From contig NZ_FRDN01000007.1 of the NCBI RefSeq assembly GCF_900143285.1, forward strand, positions 323,327-387,326: a stretch of DNA of 64,000 bases. Reading direction: 5' to 3'. The translations under genes were made by a program, and so were the position numbers. The notes under the pieces are model-generated. The model was not told where the DNA came from, made no database searches, and worked only from the letters and a program-made list of their open reading frames with translations. Numbering within the stretch: the stretch's first letter is position 1; the number at the start of each line of letters is the position of its first letter. Positions 9,227-17,106 of the stretch are shown in pieces. Source of the DNA: Desulfitobacterium chlororespirans DSM 11544 (GTDB lineage: Bacteria > Bacillota > Desulfitobacteriia > Desulfitobacteriales > Desulfitobacteriaceae).

Positions 9227-10945
9227 CTAAATCACCTCTCTTTGCAGGAATGTTACAATATTTAAAACACTCAAGAAATCCATCGGGTTTTTGCATGAGA
9301 AATACAGTTTACTAAGATCCTCTGTCAAAACATTGACCAAATCTGTTCTTCTGTTCTCAAATCTTTCTCTATCCTCTCCTATCAGTTTTTCAACTGTAAC
9401 AGACCTTCCAACCAATCTCTTTATCTCCGCTTTTATGATAAGGTCGGCGTGGTCAAAGGTATTTCCGTCCGACTCAAAAAGTTTGAGAAAAATTTGATTA
9501 AGCTGTTTTATAAATGTCGTAGAAACGTCTTCTTTCTTGACACGCTCCATTAATCTTTCAATCAGCTGAGGTATCCACAAATCATTGCTTCGCCATTTCA
9601 AACGGGTCATTTGAGTTTCGCCGGAATGTTTCAAAACGGCTATACCGAAAGCATCTTTGTGTGTATCTATCTCTTTCGCCCACTTTTCCATCTTCTTTGC
9701 CCATTTTAAAACTTCAGACAAAGGCGTTTTATAATGAGCAATCGCTATTCCCGCAGAAAACGTAGGTCTATCTTCTGTATATTCCTGGATATTCAATCTT
9801 CCAAACCGCTCTCTCAACTCAACCATAACTTTTAAAAGATAGTTTATATTGATGAACCCTAAAAAGTCTTCCCCTCCCGCATAAATAACTCTACCCCTGG
9901 GTTCAATAAGTATTTTTTGCACCTCATCGGCAAAATCAACCATCCGGGCGCTTAATGCACTATGGAAGTCATATTGAGAAACCCCCGCTTTTAAATGAGG
10001 TTCCCCGTACCATTTCCCCATATCATCTCCATCAAAAAGCATAATGGCGTAATAAGGGGAGCAATGAATTTTATGCTCCTTTATTAACGCGGCTGCTTGA
10101 ATGGTTTCTTTATTTAAGCTGTCTGATTTTTCTTCAGCGGAAGAATTTTCTACCAGCTTAAATAGGGCCAACTCTTCAACACCTTTCCAAATCCTTTGGT
10201 GATCCGGTCTTTCCTTTTTCAGCCGTTCTCCTGCCTCCATCAATGCAATCCGAGCAGTTGACGGAAAACTGCTATCAAAATCTTCCTTAAAATATGGGCC
10301 TAAACAGCGTTTTATAAAGTTCGCTGCGTCCAACCCTTCATTATCATCTATCAAACGAATCGGAAAACTCCGGGGCAAGGCCGATCCGGTAGGCCCTCTT
10401 TCTCCGCCTCTATCTTTTCGGTAGAATACAATATTATGTTCGCCGCTGACGGAACACTTCTTCCCAGGTGCTTCAGTTATTTGCTCAAATATTTTTGTAC
10501 CCTTTATGGTTCTTAATCCCGCTATAATGCTCCGATAATTATCAAGATAATCCGATTGGCCCCATGGCTGAAATAACCAATAGAATTCCAAATGTTGCGC
10601 TATCTGTTCCTTGAATTCAGTAGATTCTTCTAAAGAAAAACTTGCTAGGACTCCATTGGCTATAGTCCGAAACTCGTGTTGTACAGCGCCTTGTATCGAC
10701 TGTCCTATAGCTTTAAGCTTTTCGTTGTCGCTTTCAGAGAAATAAGCTAAAAGCCGATTAGGAATAGATCTTTTATGCGGATCAGGAAATATGATTTCGC
10801 CGCCTAACTCAATTGTCTTTTTAACAGCAATATCCGCAAGGTGAGAAAGCAAGTAACTGCCTGCGTAAAGATCCTGGGTTTTACGTGCCTGAAAAATAAA
10901 GGACTGTACGGGGCCCAGGGTGAATAAAAAAAGCGTTTTATTCAT
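9227..10945 (-). CDS. cmr2: Cmr2/Cas10 without an HD domain
   Basis: A 572-residue large subunit starting LFLFTLGPVQSFIFQARKTQ, the Cmr2 Palm opening. Palm 1 has DGDDMGKWYG near residue 304, and Palm 2 has YAGGEDFLGF near residue 356, so the usual GGDD reads GGED. No N-terminal HD nuclease domain precedes the Palm and the protein is much shorter than HD-containing Cas10, so ssDNA cleavage is probably absent. The palm residues and the CARF protein in the operon suggest cyclic oligoadenylate signalling is the main output. The start overlaps the cmr1 stop by 4 bp. Confidence 0.93.
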   Translation of the reverse strand: MNKTLFLFTLGPVQSFIFQARKTQDLYAGSYLLSHLADIAVKKTIELGGEIIFPDPHKRSIPNRLLAYFSESDNEKLKAIGQSIQGAVQHEFRTIANGVLASFSLEESTEFKEQIAQHLEFYWLFQPWGQSDYLDNYRSIIAGLRTIKGTKIFEQITEAPGKKCSVSGEHNIVFYRKDRGGERGPTGSALPRSFPIRLIDDNEGLDAANFIKRCLGPYFKEDFDSSFPSTARIALMEAGERLKKERPDHQRIWKGVEELALFKLVENSSAEEKSDSLNKETIQAAALIKEHKIHCSPYYAIMLFDGDDMGKWYGEPHLKAGVSQYDFHSALSARMVDFADEVQKILIEPRGRVIYAGGEDFLGFININYLLKVMVELRERFGRLNIQEYTEDRPTFSAGIAIAHYKTPLSEVLKWAKKMEKWAKEIDTHKDAFGIAVLKHSGETQMTRLKWRSNDLWIPQLIERLMERVKKEDVSTTFIKQLNQIFLKLFESDGNTFDHADLIIKAEIKRLVGRSVTVEKLIGEDRERFENRRTDLVNVLTEDLSKLYFSCKNPMDFLSVLNIVTFLQREVI

Positions 10946-11814
10946 AGAATCGCCTCCTTAAACTCCCTTTGCTTGTTTTTTCCAACAGGATGAAAGCCCT
11001 CTTGGAAAGCAACGTGTAACGTCGTAACCAAAGGATGATAATTCTCTCCCAGTTTGATTACAGAAACATATACAGGAGAAGCTAGCCTCTTATCAAAGTG
11101 TGCAAATCCTGTGTATTCTGAGCCGCCATCCAAACAAACCTGGTGAGAAACTTGTCCAATCTTCTTTAGCAAATTATTGTAATCGGAATAGGACTTACCG
11201 ATTTCTACAGTCTCTATGTAAGGATATTCACTTGGAAAAGTACCGAAAAAAGATAGTTTGTTCTCCTCTCGTTTGACCTCACATTCTTCATTAACAAGAG
11301 CTATTAAAGCTGAAATTCCCTCTATATTTTTAGGTGTAACATACTCCTCATTATTTTTTTCCAAAATCAATATGGAGCCGAATCCACGTCTGACTCTTTT
11401 CCCTATTCCTCCCAACAATAATGTGGTCTCAAGTAAATGTTCATAATAAGTATGTTCGGAGCTTGGTAAAAAATCGCTTAGAATAATATCTATTTCAGAA
11501 CCGGGCACAAACGCACTCGATATTCCTTTATCTTTATGAGGCAAAAGATTTTCTCTTCTCGTTACTATACTTTTGGAAATTAATCTTAGATTTACAGGAG
11601 ATCTACCTATGTCAATATTGCTACTTCCAAAAAGGGAAGCCTCCTTTTTTCTCAGTTCATCCAAAGATAAATTTCTATTAATCGCCCTCCACCAAAAGCG
11701 CATTGCCCCTTTCAGCGAAGAAGCCCGCAATTCTGGTTCATTAGATCTGCCGTATAAAAACATTGGCGTGATTAATCTGCATTTGTAAACAGTTTTATTG
11801 AGCTCTTTGAGCAT
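10942..11814 (-). CDS. cmr1: Cmr1 RAMP subunit
   Basis: A 290-residue protein beginning with KCRLITPMFLYGR, then ELRASSLKGAMRFWWRAI, the Cmr1 signature, with ASLFGSSN and a later GIGKRVRRGFGS glycine-rich loop. Cmr1 caps the end of the Cmr backbone where the target-RNA 5' end exits. First gene of the minus-strand operon cmr1-2-3-CARF-4-5-6; ATG 11814 has a strong GGGAGG site. No -35/-10 pair is convincing in the AT-rich upstream region. Confidence 0.93.
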   Translation of the reverse strand: MLKELNKTVYKCRLITPMFLYGRSNEPELRASSLKGAMRFWWRAINRNLSLDELRKKEASLFGSSNIDIGRSPVNLRLISKSIVTRRENLLPHKDKGISSAFVPGSEIDIILSDFLPSSEHTYYEHLLETTLLLGGIGKRVRRGFGSILILEKNNEEYVTPKNIEGISALIALVNEECEVKREENKLSFFGTFPSEYPYIETVEIGKSYSDYNNLLKKIGQVSHQVCLDGGSEYTGFAHFDKRLASPVYVSVIKLGENYHPLVTTLHVAFQEGFHPVGKNKQREFKEAIL

Positions 11815-12132
11815 CTATGTTCCTCCCTCGAAAAATTCCATTTATTAAAACATTCATCAAATCTCTTCCATGGTAAAATATTCTACAAAAAAATACTCAT
11901 ACCTCCTTAATGTGGTTTTAAATAAACGAAAAAAGGAGGTGTTTCAAAGTGTTTCCATATCTTTTATGGTTCTACCAGATAGACTTAGGCCAAAGCATAA
12001 AACTATTACCAAAGCAATTTTTAGCAAACAAAAGTCTGTCCGAAATTGGTACGCGCGTACCGATTTCGGACAGACTTTTCTCTCAGCCTATAACTGTTAT
12101 AAGGATTGATACCTGCGGATGAGAGATTACCA
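11815..12132. other. Upstream region of the cmr operon
   Basis: AT-rich, no convincing gene. A plus-strand frame starting with GTG near 11,950 behind AAAGGAGGTG runs 57 codons, but its second half is just the palindrome at 12,030; I do not call it. The region should contain the cmr operon promoter. Confidence 0.3.
12030..12079. repeat. Dispersed palindrome family I, copy 1
   Basis: A nearly perfect 50-bp palindrome: AAAAGTCTGTCCGAAAT, centre GGTACGCGCGTACC, then the reverse complement. Six further copies occur in this window (12.43, 13.76, 15.0, 18.12, 51.88 and 63.78 kb). The poly-A/poly-T ends mean it could act as a bidirectional terminator. Confidence 0.9.
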
Positions 12133-12163
12133 ATTTCAAGCCCTCACAAAGTAAGCCAAAAAC
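12133..12163 (-). CRISPR. Relic CRISPR repeat with leader start
   Basis: A decayed repeat (ATTTCAAGCCCTCA then GTAAGC and AAAAAC) is followed directly by CATTTACCCGTACCAAAT, which matches the first bases of the array 1 and 2 leaders. No spacer or second repeat is visible. It marks a lost array at this position. Confidence 0.6.
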
Positions 12164-12211
12164 CATTTACCCGTACCAAATCAACCATAAAGCCAGTAAT
12201 TCTAATTTCAC

Positions 12212-12357
12212 TTCATAAAAAAATCGTCGTAAGCAATCATCTTCAGGATGCCCAGCGTGATGGAGAAAGTGAATACATTGAGACACAGGATGTTTCTCGA
12301 ACTATTTTACCCGCTTCAGTTGATGAAAAACTACCGAATAGACGGTGGCTTTTGTCA
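12212..12357 (+). pseudogene. Fused relic of the HTH / small-protein module
   Basis: The first 20 bases match the 3' end of the Xre regulator (minus strand). The next part matches the middle and end of the small gene at 22,296 (LQDAQRDGESEYIETQDVSRTILP in plus frame), including the downstream ACGGTGGCTT. About 280 bp between these parts in the intact module are missing, so this is a deletion scar joining two divergent genes. Confidence 0.7.
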
Positions 12358-12431
12358 AGAAATTGGTTATTGTCGAAAAGTACTCTCACTTGAAACAGTT
12401 GAACTATCCCCAGACCCTCCTTCATTCATAA

Positions 12432-12481
12432 AAAGGTCTGTCCGAAATTAGTATGCGCGTACTGATTTCAGACAGACCTTT
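12432..12481. repeat. Dispersed palindrome family I, copy 2
   Basis: AAAGGTCTGTCCGAAATTAG, centre TATGCGCGTA, mirrored with a few mismatches. It separates the module relic from array 2. Confidence 0.85.
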
Positions 12482-12526
12482 CCTTCTACGTAGTTAAGCT
12501 TGGAATGGAATGATCGATACTTGGCA

Positions 12527-13410
12527 GTTTCAATTCCTCATAGGTAAACTAACAACGTGGATGGGAAGATTGATTTCGACGGTGCCCTGGCTGTTTCAAT
12601 CCCTTATAGGTAAGCTAACAACTATCGATGAGAAACTTGCTGCAGCCGTTCAGCTTGCGTTTCAATCCCTCATAGGTAAGCTAACAACTCCGGAGAGACC
12701 TCATCCGTCCCCTGGTACTCTTGTTTCAATTCCTTATAGGTAAGCTAACAACGGAATTGGTTAAACCATATATTTAGTTAGTAGGTGGTTTCAATTCCTT
12801 ATAGGTAAGCTAACAACTTTCGAATGAAGCCTTGAGGGCCGCCCGGCGCGATGTTTCAATCCCTCATAGGTAAGCTAACAACATGAACCTTAGGCCGTTA
12901 ACTAAACGGGCTGCAGGAAGTTTCAATCCCTCATAGGTAAGCTAACAACGGAAGAGGCCGAAAGGAGAAAAGAGATGTTATCATCGTTTCAATCCCTCAT
13001 AGGTAAGCTAACAACTACCACGGGTGACAATTGCTTCTCCACCACTGCCCATGTTTCAATCCCTCATAGGTAAGCTAACAACGCTTATATGCAGCATGGG
13101 ATACAGACAAATATGAAGTTTCAATCCCTCATAGGTAAGCTAACAACGATGGCGGAGCGCGGAGAGATGCCAAGGATAGAGGGTTTCAATCCCTCATAGG
13201 TAAGCTAACAACCTGTGCCAAGTGTGCGTCAGGAAGTTATACGATACTGTGTTTCAATCCCTCATAGGTAAGCTAACAACGAAACGTGCGCGGTCAAGCT
13301 CAAGCTTCGAACACGGTTTCAATCCCTCATAGGTAAGCTAACAACACTACTCAACCGGCTTTCCCTCGCTGTATTTCAGGGTTTCAATCCCTCATAGGTA
13401 AGCTAACAAC
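12527..13410 (-). CRISPR. CRISPR array 2 (14 repeats, 13 spacers)
   Basis: Repeats start at 12527, 12593, 12659, 12723, 12788, 12853, 12920, 12986, 13053, 13118, 13183, 13251, 13316 and 13381. The plus-strand consensus is GTTTCAATCCCTCATAGG...CTAACAAC. It differs from array 1 at two positions (CTCATA for CTTATA, AACAAC for AACGAC). The left repeats vary (TTCC, CTTATA, AAACTA) and the right ones are uniform, so growth is from the right, where the leader lies. Confidence 0.97.
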
Positions 13411-13690
13411 CCATTTCACCAGCATTAAATAAGCCATTACAGCCATTGACCAAAATTAACCAAATCAGCACTTCTCTTCTTAGCCCGCTTATTTAGCCAT
13501 ATTCTTTGTCGTCGATCCCCGGGCATTTTTACCTCACTGCACATCGACGACAAGAGCTACGATTAAAACCTAGCCTTTTATCCTCCCCCTAATCTAGTGG
13601 TAGAAGTAATAAACCGGCTAGTTTATCTAAATCGAAATCAGGCCCATCTCTCATGTTAATATTAGCACAGCAAGGGATTAGATCAAAATC
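13411..13690 (-). promoter_or_regulatory. Leader and promoter of CRISPR array 2
   Basis: Begins CCATTTCACCAGCATTAAAT, nearly identical to leader 1. The inverted repeat TTGTCGTCG/CGACGACAA lies at about 13,526-13,573. Minus-strand promoter: -35 TTGATC (13686-13681), 16 nt, -10 TAATAT (13664-13659), extended by TG. Between the leader and cas6 there is only palindrome copy 3. Confidence 0.75.
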
Positions 13691-13758
13691 GAAATTCTGG
13701 GATTGTTGAAAAAGTAAACTCTTTAATACTAAACTCCAGTATCACTTTGCCAGGAAAA

Positions 13759-13803
13759 GGTCCGTCCGAAATAGGTACGCGCGTACCTATTTCGGACAGA
13801 CCC
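13759..13803. repeat. Dispersed palindrome family I, copy 3
   Basis: GGTCCGTCCGAAATAGG with centre TACGCGCGTA and its complement. It lies 14 bp past the cas6 stop and could terminate cas6 transcription. Confidence 0.85.
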
Positions 13804-13817
13804 AGCGACGACGTTTA

Positions 13818-14558
13818 CTATCCATTGATAATCTCCACACACCCAAACCCCTGGCTGTTCTTACTTCCTATTCCTCCATCGACGGCCAATTGAAGCAGCT
13901 CTTTCGGCCCCGATAAAAACAGCTTACCGGCATACCCTTTAATTACCGTGTTTTTATAATTGACGATCCTCATCCTTTGTATACCCAGCGGTCGTATTTC
14001 CACTTCCCCTTCCGGTCCTTCTGATCCATAAAGGGCCCGGTATTTCTTGCGCAGATTTTCATTGAATAAACGGCTATAATCCGTTTCCCCCGGTTGAAAG
14101 TAGACCGTATACTTCCTGCCATCCGGCCTGAGCAGCGTACTGTACAGCACCACCGGGGAAAGGGTTCTCACCATAACCTTATTTTCTCTCACCTTATACT
14201 GACCGGCACTTATTCTATCGATCTCCAGCTCCTGGGGCCCTAAGCGCATAACCCCTTTTGTAAGCAGCACATTGACCAGGGACTGACAAAAATCCTGCAA
14301 CGGAGAGGATACCGTCAACTTCAGCTCTCCTTCAAAAGCAATCCTTTTATTCACCCTATCCATTTGATACATACCCTGGATTAAAGAAAAACAAAACATC
14401 TTAAAGGCGCGGTTTCCGTCGCTATAGCCCTTCTCATGCAAAAAAGCCGCCAGCTCCTGATCAATGGAATTGTATAACGCTGCCTGAACCAAATAATTAT
14501 AGTGAATAGGCAATACAACCGGTTCCCTCAAAGGTTTAAAATAAATCTCTAAATTCAT
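13818..14558 (-). CDS. cas6: Cas6 pre-crRNA endoribonuclease
   Basis: About 246 residues from ATG 14558, preferred over a TTG at 14603 because the conserved core starts there and GGGGAG precedes it. The N-terminal half has the Cas6 pattern LPIHYNYLVQAALYNSI, and the C-terminus has the glycine-rich loop GGIGSKNSQGFGCVEI. Cas6 cuts CRISPR transcripts within the repeats. It is isolated between arrays 2 and 3, away from both the I-B operon on the left and the cmr operon, so it probably serves all arrays. Confidence 0.92.
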   Translation of the reverse strand: MNLEIYFKPLREPVVLPIHYNYLVQAALYNSIDQELAAFLHEKGYSDGNRAFKMFCFSLIQGMYQMDRVNKRIAFEGELKLTVSSPLQDFCQSLVNVLLTKGVMRLGPQELEIDRISAGQYKVRENKVMVRTLSPVVLYSTLLRPDGRKYTVYFQPGETDYSRLFNENLRKKYRALYGSEGPEGEVEIRPLGIQRMRIVNYKNTVIKGYAGKLFLSGPKELLQLAVDGGIGSKNSQGFGCVEIING

Positions 14559-14607
14559 TTTCTGCCACTCCCCATCCTTCCTCGGTATGGCCTGAATTAA
14601 CAACCAC

Positions 14608-14704
14608 GTTTCAATTCCTCATAGGCAAGCTAACAACATAACGTCATGAAGACTGCACCGACAACGACCACGATGTTTCAATCCCTCATAGGCAGACTAA
14701 AGAC
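14608..14704 (-). CRISPR. Two-repeat degenerate CRISPR mini-array 3
   Basis: Repeats at 14608-14637 and 14675-14704 frame a 37-nt spacer. Both carry AGGCA instead of AGGTA, and the right one is further damaged (GACTAAAGAC). The orientation is as in arrays 1 and 2. Confidence 0.85.
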
Positions 14705-14840
14705 CCAGAGCATCCTTACCTTACTCCATACCGACGGCAAATTCACATAATTAAACCTAACCCATGCCCTTCTAACATCCGCCCGTCCCCTACCCTTCCT
14801 GATAATGTTAGCATATGGAACACTAAAATCAAAGACAGCA
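14705..14840 (-). promoter_or_regulatory. Shortened leader of mini-array 3
   Basis: Retains the GCATCCTTACCTTACT and CGACGGCAAATT parts of the leader and the promoter (-35 TTGATT 14832-14827, 16 nt, -10 TAACAT 14810-14805). The proximal part is missing, leaving about 100 bp between promoter and repeat instead of about 250. Confidence 0.6.
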
Positions 14841-15184
14841 GTCCTTTAAGCCTTCCTATTCAACTATTCCAACTATCCCGAACCAGACAGGACAGGACCT
14901 TGATTCTTTCATCCTTCTCCCTCCCGGCTTTGCCCCTATGACTATACGGTTTTGTGAACTATACGGTATACGATGAAGCAGCCACAGAATCAATACCCGG
15001 AGGTATCTGTCCGAAAGCAGTACGCTCTGCTAATTTCTGACAGACCTCTGTTATAAAGCCACTCTATACCTTTAAGACAGTTGCTTCCGCTCCCTTGAAC
15101 CGCTCTGCTTCCGTCTATTTTATTACCCTATACCAGCAGGCCGGACACCATTCTAGCTGCCAACCCCATTTACCCTTAAGTGAG
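14841..15184. other. Gene-free debris: MerR promoter fragment and palindrome
   Basis: Bases 14,941-15,004 closely match the promoter of the merR-type gene at 24,424, through CAATACCCGGAGGT, but no gene follows. Instead a decayed family I palindrome begins. The rest shows nothing recognisable. Confidence 0.6.
15001..15048. repeat. Dispersed palindrome family I, copy 4 (decayed)
   Basis: Outer arms CTGTCCGAAA and TTTCTGACAG remain; the centre is altered to CAGTACGCTCTG. It begins exactly where the MerR promoter fragment ends. Confidence 0.65.
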
Positions 15185-15715
15185 CTAACCTTTCAATTGA
15201 CACATATAAAGAACATGTTCAGATAGAGGACTATTCTCAGCAACATGGGGGTGTTTAAATTCCATAACCTTTTTCATACCAAGCTTCTTCATCACATTTT
15301 CCGATGGAAGATTAACTTTCGCCGTGAAGCTATAGACTTTCTCCAATCCCAAGCTATTAAATCCATAGTCCAAACATGCTTTTGCCCCTTCAGTAGCATA
15401 GCCATTTCCCCATGCCGCATAGTTAAGCCGCCATCCTATTTCCACACAAGGAGTGAATGCCGCCTCAAATGTTGCTCTATGAAAGCCTATAAACCCGATA
15501 AACTCATGATTGTGTTTGGTTTCCACAGCATAAAGTCCATATCCCAAACTGAGTTCATCGCCAATCTTCTCATAGAGTGAATCGGTTTCCTGCTCTGTAA
15601 GGGTTTCGGGGAAATATCTCATCACCCTTGAATCCTTATTCATCATTCTGAATTCCCTTAGATCCTGTTCCTTCCAGTCACGAAAAATTAACCTTGGCGT
15701 CTCAAAATAAATCAT
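15185..15715 (-). CDS. GNAT acetyltransferase, RimJ/RimL-like
   Basis: A 176-residue GNAT protein starting ETPRLIFRDWKEQDL, with acetyl-CoA-binding region GWRLNYAAWGNGYATEGAKA and the C-terminal NxxSxxVxxKLG pattern (NLPSENVMKKLGMKK). RimJ/RimL-like enzymes acetylate N-terminal amines of proteins or small amines; the substrate here is unknown. It stands alone between debris regions. Confidence 0.85.
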   Translation of the reverse strand: MIYFETPRLIFRDWKEQDLREFRMMNKDSRVMRYFPETLTEQETDSLYEKIGDELSLGYGLYAVETKHNHEFIGFIGFHRATFEAAFTPCVEIGWRLNYAAWGNGYATEGAKACLDYGFNSLGLEKVYSFTAKVNLPSENVMKKLGMKKVMEFKHPHVAENSPLSEHVLYMCQLKG

Positions 15716-15819
15716 TACCTGCTCCCCCTAAACATAATCGCCCATCGGGCATTGAGTTTGCATCATTCTCATAGCCCAGCCCTAAATGGCATTAAGCACT
15801 GAACAAAATCATCCAGTGC

Positions 15820-16144
15820 TTATTCCAAGCATTCCACCATCTTTCGTTTGAGCTGTGGCAACTCATTTCGCACCACATTCCTATAATGTTTAAACTAATG
15901 CCCATGTAATCATGGATCACACATCACGAAGTCCGGCCATTTGCCTCTATGGAATTTCAGGCGTTTGCTTCTTAAGCCCTTGGGAAACCCGCTTTGCCGC
16001 TTCACCAATAATTTCAAGATTCCGAATCACCGCATCCTGGATAATTCCTGATGTCATGAATTCCTCTTTTCCTGAGATCGTATATGTTTCAATCTTTACA
16101 ATGCTCTCCAGAATACTGTGAAGATAGACCTTGTCATCTTTCAT
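15820..16144 (-). pseudogene. Broken HepT-like toxin
   Basis: Residues 1-65 read as a normal HepT N-terminus (IQDAVIRNLEIIGEAAKRV). Then a TGG-to-TAG nonsense codon is followed by the remains of RQMAGLRDV, a frameshift, VIHDYMGI (which contains the HEPN motif) and another frameshift before NELPQLKRKMVE. The active-site region is therefore not translated. It overlaps the intact mntA upstream by 4 bp. Confidence 0.85.
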
Positions 16145-16431
16145 ATAGGCCTGGCCTCCTGGAGAATCTTATCTTTTAACGTCCAATGAACAGAATCGGG
16201 AGTGACCACATCTATCTTTCTGCCCAGGATTTCTTCAAGATCATATTTAAGGGAGATTAAATCGAATAAAGAACAATCCTCGCCGCACTCAACCAAAAAG
16301 TCTATATCGCTTTCCGTCTTTTCTTCCCCTCTCAGTACAGAACCAAACAGCCTCACATTAAAAAACTTGTATTGAGCTGCTGTGGATAGAATTTGGTCAC
16401 GTTTAGCCATAATCTCATTAATCGCCGGCAT
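16141..16431 (-). CDS. mntA: MntA-like nucleotidyltransferase, partner lost
   Basis: 96 residues from ATG 16431, chosen for AGGGGGTGAA directly upstream. It carries LFGSVLRGEEKTESDIDFLV (GS...DxD) and intact downstream strands. The antitoxin frame is open while the partner hepT is broken, as expected if toxin loss is tolerated but antitoxin loss is not. It differs clearly from the mntA at 2.4 kb, so the two loci are not a recent duplication. Confidence 0.8.
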   Translation of the reverse strand: MPAINEIMAKRDQILSTAAQYKFFNVRLFGSVLRGEEKTESDIDFLVECGEDCSLFDLISLKYDLEEILGRKIDVVTPDSVHWTLKDKILQEARPI

Positions 16432-16569
16432 AGCTTCACCCCCTAAGCCTATTCTACCGTATTTTTCCACAATTATAAAGCCTCTATCAAACCTTCCCCG
16501 CCACCCGCCAAGCCTGCTGATCCTCTGATGAAATCAGACTTAAGCCAATTAATCAAAGGAGATGGTTTC

Positions 16570-16641
16570 ATGGGAAAAATCCCTGAATTTGATTTTAATT
16601 TTATAGTAGCTGAACTAGAGCGGATTCAAAACAATCTTTAG
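16570..16641 (+). CDS. 23-residue peptide gene
   Basis: ATG 16570 is preceded by AAAGGAGATGG at good spacing. The frame MGKIPEFDFNFIVAELERIQ plus NNL ends in TAG, which is the first base pairs of a terminator hairpin. The compact RBS-frame-terminator layout suggests a real small protein. The sequence is amphipathic with no known motif. A copy of the 3' junction (CAATCTTTAGACCTCTTTTCT) recurs at 63.72 kb. Confidence 0.5.
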   Translation: MGKIPEFDFNFIVAELERIQNNL

Positions 16642-16669
16642 ACCTCTTTTCTGGGAGGTCTATTTTTTC
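16640..16669 (+). terminator. Rho-independent terminator after the 23-residue ORF
   Basis: AGACCT, 10-nt loop, AGGTCT, then ATTTTTTC. Confidence 0.8.
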
Positions 16670-16734
16670 AGGAAGAAGGCTCCTTTAAAAAAACTGGTGC
16701 GAGGGACGGCCGGCACAAACATGTCCAAAAAACA

Positions 16735-16772
16735 TGTCCCCAAACACGACAACGTTGTCGCATTTGGGGACA
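16735..16772. repeat. Dispersed palindrome family II, copy 1
   Basis: A 38-bp palindrome: TGTCCCCAAACACGACAACG with its mirrored half (two mismatches), centred on AACGTT. It sits about 40 bp after the stop of the small minus-strand gene, as in copy 2 at 63.44 kb. Confidence 0.85.
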
Positions 16773-16814
16773 AACCCGGTTTCCGGCATTTTACTAATCA
16801 GAGCCAAGACTTCC

Positions 16815-16982
16815 TTATTCACACTCACAGCTTTCATCTTGAATGACCATGACTTTCCCCTCAGGAAACGGCTCCCCATCCATGTATTCCTTCTCACCCT
16901 CCCGCTGTGCTTTTAAAAGGATGTCCATGACATCGGCAACCTTAGCCGCCAGTTGAAAATACATCTTTTTATAGTCCGTCAT
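16815..16982 (-). CDS. 55-residue small protein, MxDYKKMYF family
   Basis: Minus-strand frame MTDYKKMYFQLAAKVADVMD followed by ILLKAQREGEKEYMDG and ending DESCECE. It is clearly related to the genes at 63,482-63,649 and, in its first half, 22,296-22,484. The N-terminal part should form a helix. No function is known to me. A conserved GC-rich hairpin lies in the 5' region and palindrome II lies just downstream, so gene, hairpin and palindrome form one unit. Confidence 0.7.
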   Translation of the reverse strand: MTDYKKMYFQLAAKVADVMDILLKAQREGEKEYMDGEPFPEGKVMVIQDESCECE

Positions 16983-17011
16983 TTTCCTCTATACCCCCTA
17001 TTTCAAGCAGC

Positions 17012-17044
17012 GGCAAGGCTCCGGGCCCTGGCCCGGTCCTGCCG
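17012..17044 (-). promoter_or_regulatory. Conserved hairpin upstream of the small gene
   Basis: GGCAAGGCTCCGGGCC and GGCCCGGTCCTGCC pair across a short loop about 30 nt before the start codon. The other copy, at 63,680-63,712, keeps the stem while the sequence changes, which suggests an RNA element. Confidence 0.5.
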
Positions 17045-17065
17045 TCTGCTTTGATAGGGGAAATT

Positions 17066-17106
17066 AAAAAGCACATATGCGAGGTTTTTCTACCCTACAC
17101 ATGTGC
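17066..17106 (-). terminator. Minus-strand terminator
   Basis: On the minus strand GCACATGTG, loop, CATATGTGC (one mismatch) is followed by TTTTTAATTT. It implies transcription entering from 17.1-17.6 kb, where no gene is called. Confidence 0.6.

Noticed and set aside
12510..12743. 77-codon frame with repeated FQSLIGKLTT
   Set aside because: It is the CRISPR repeat read as protein.
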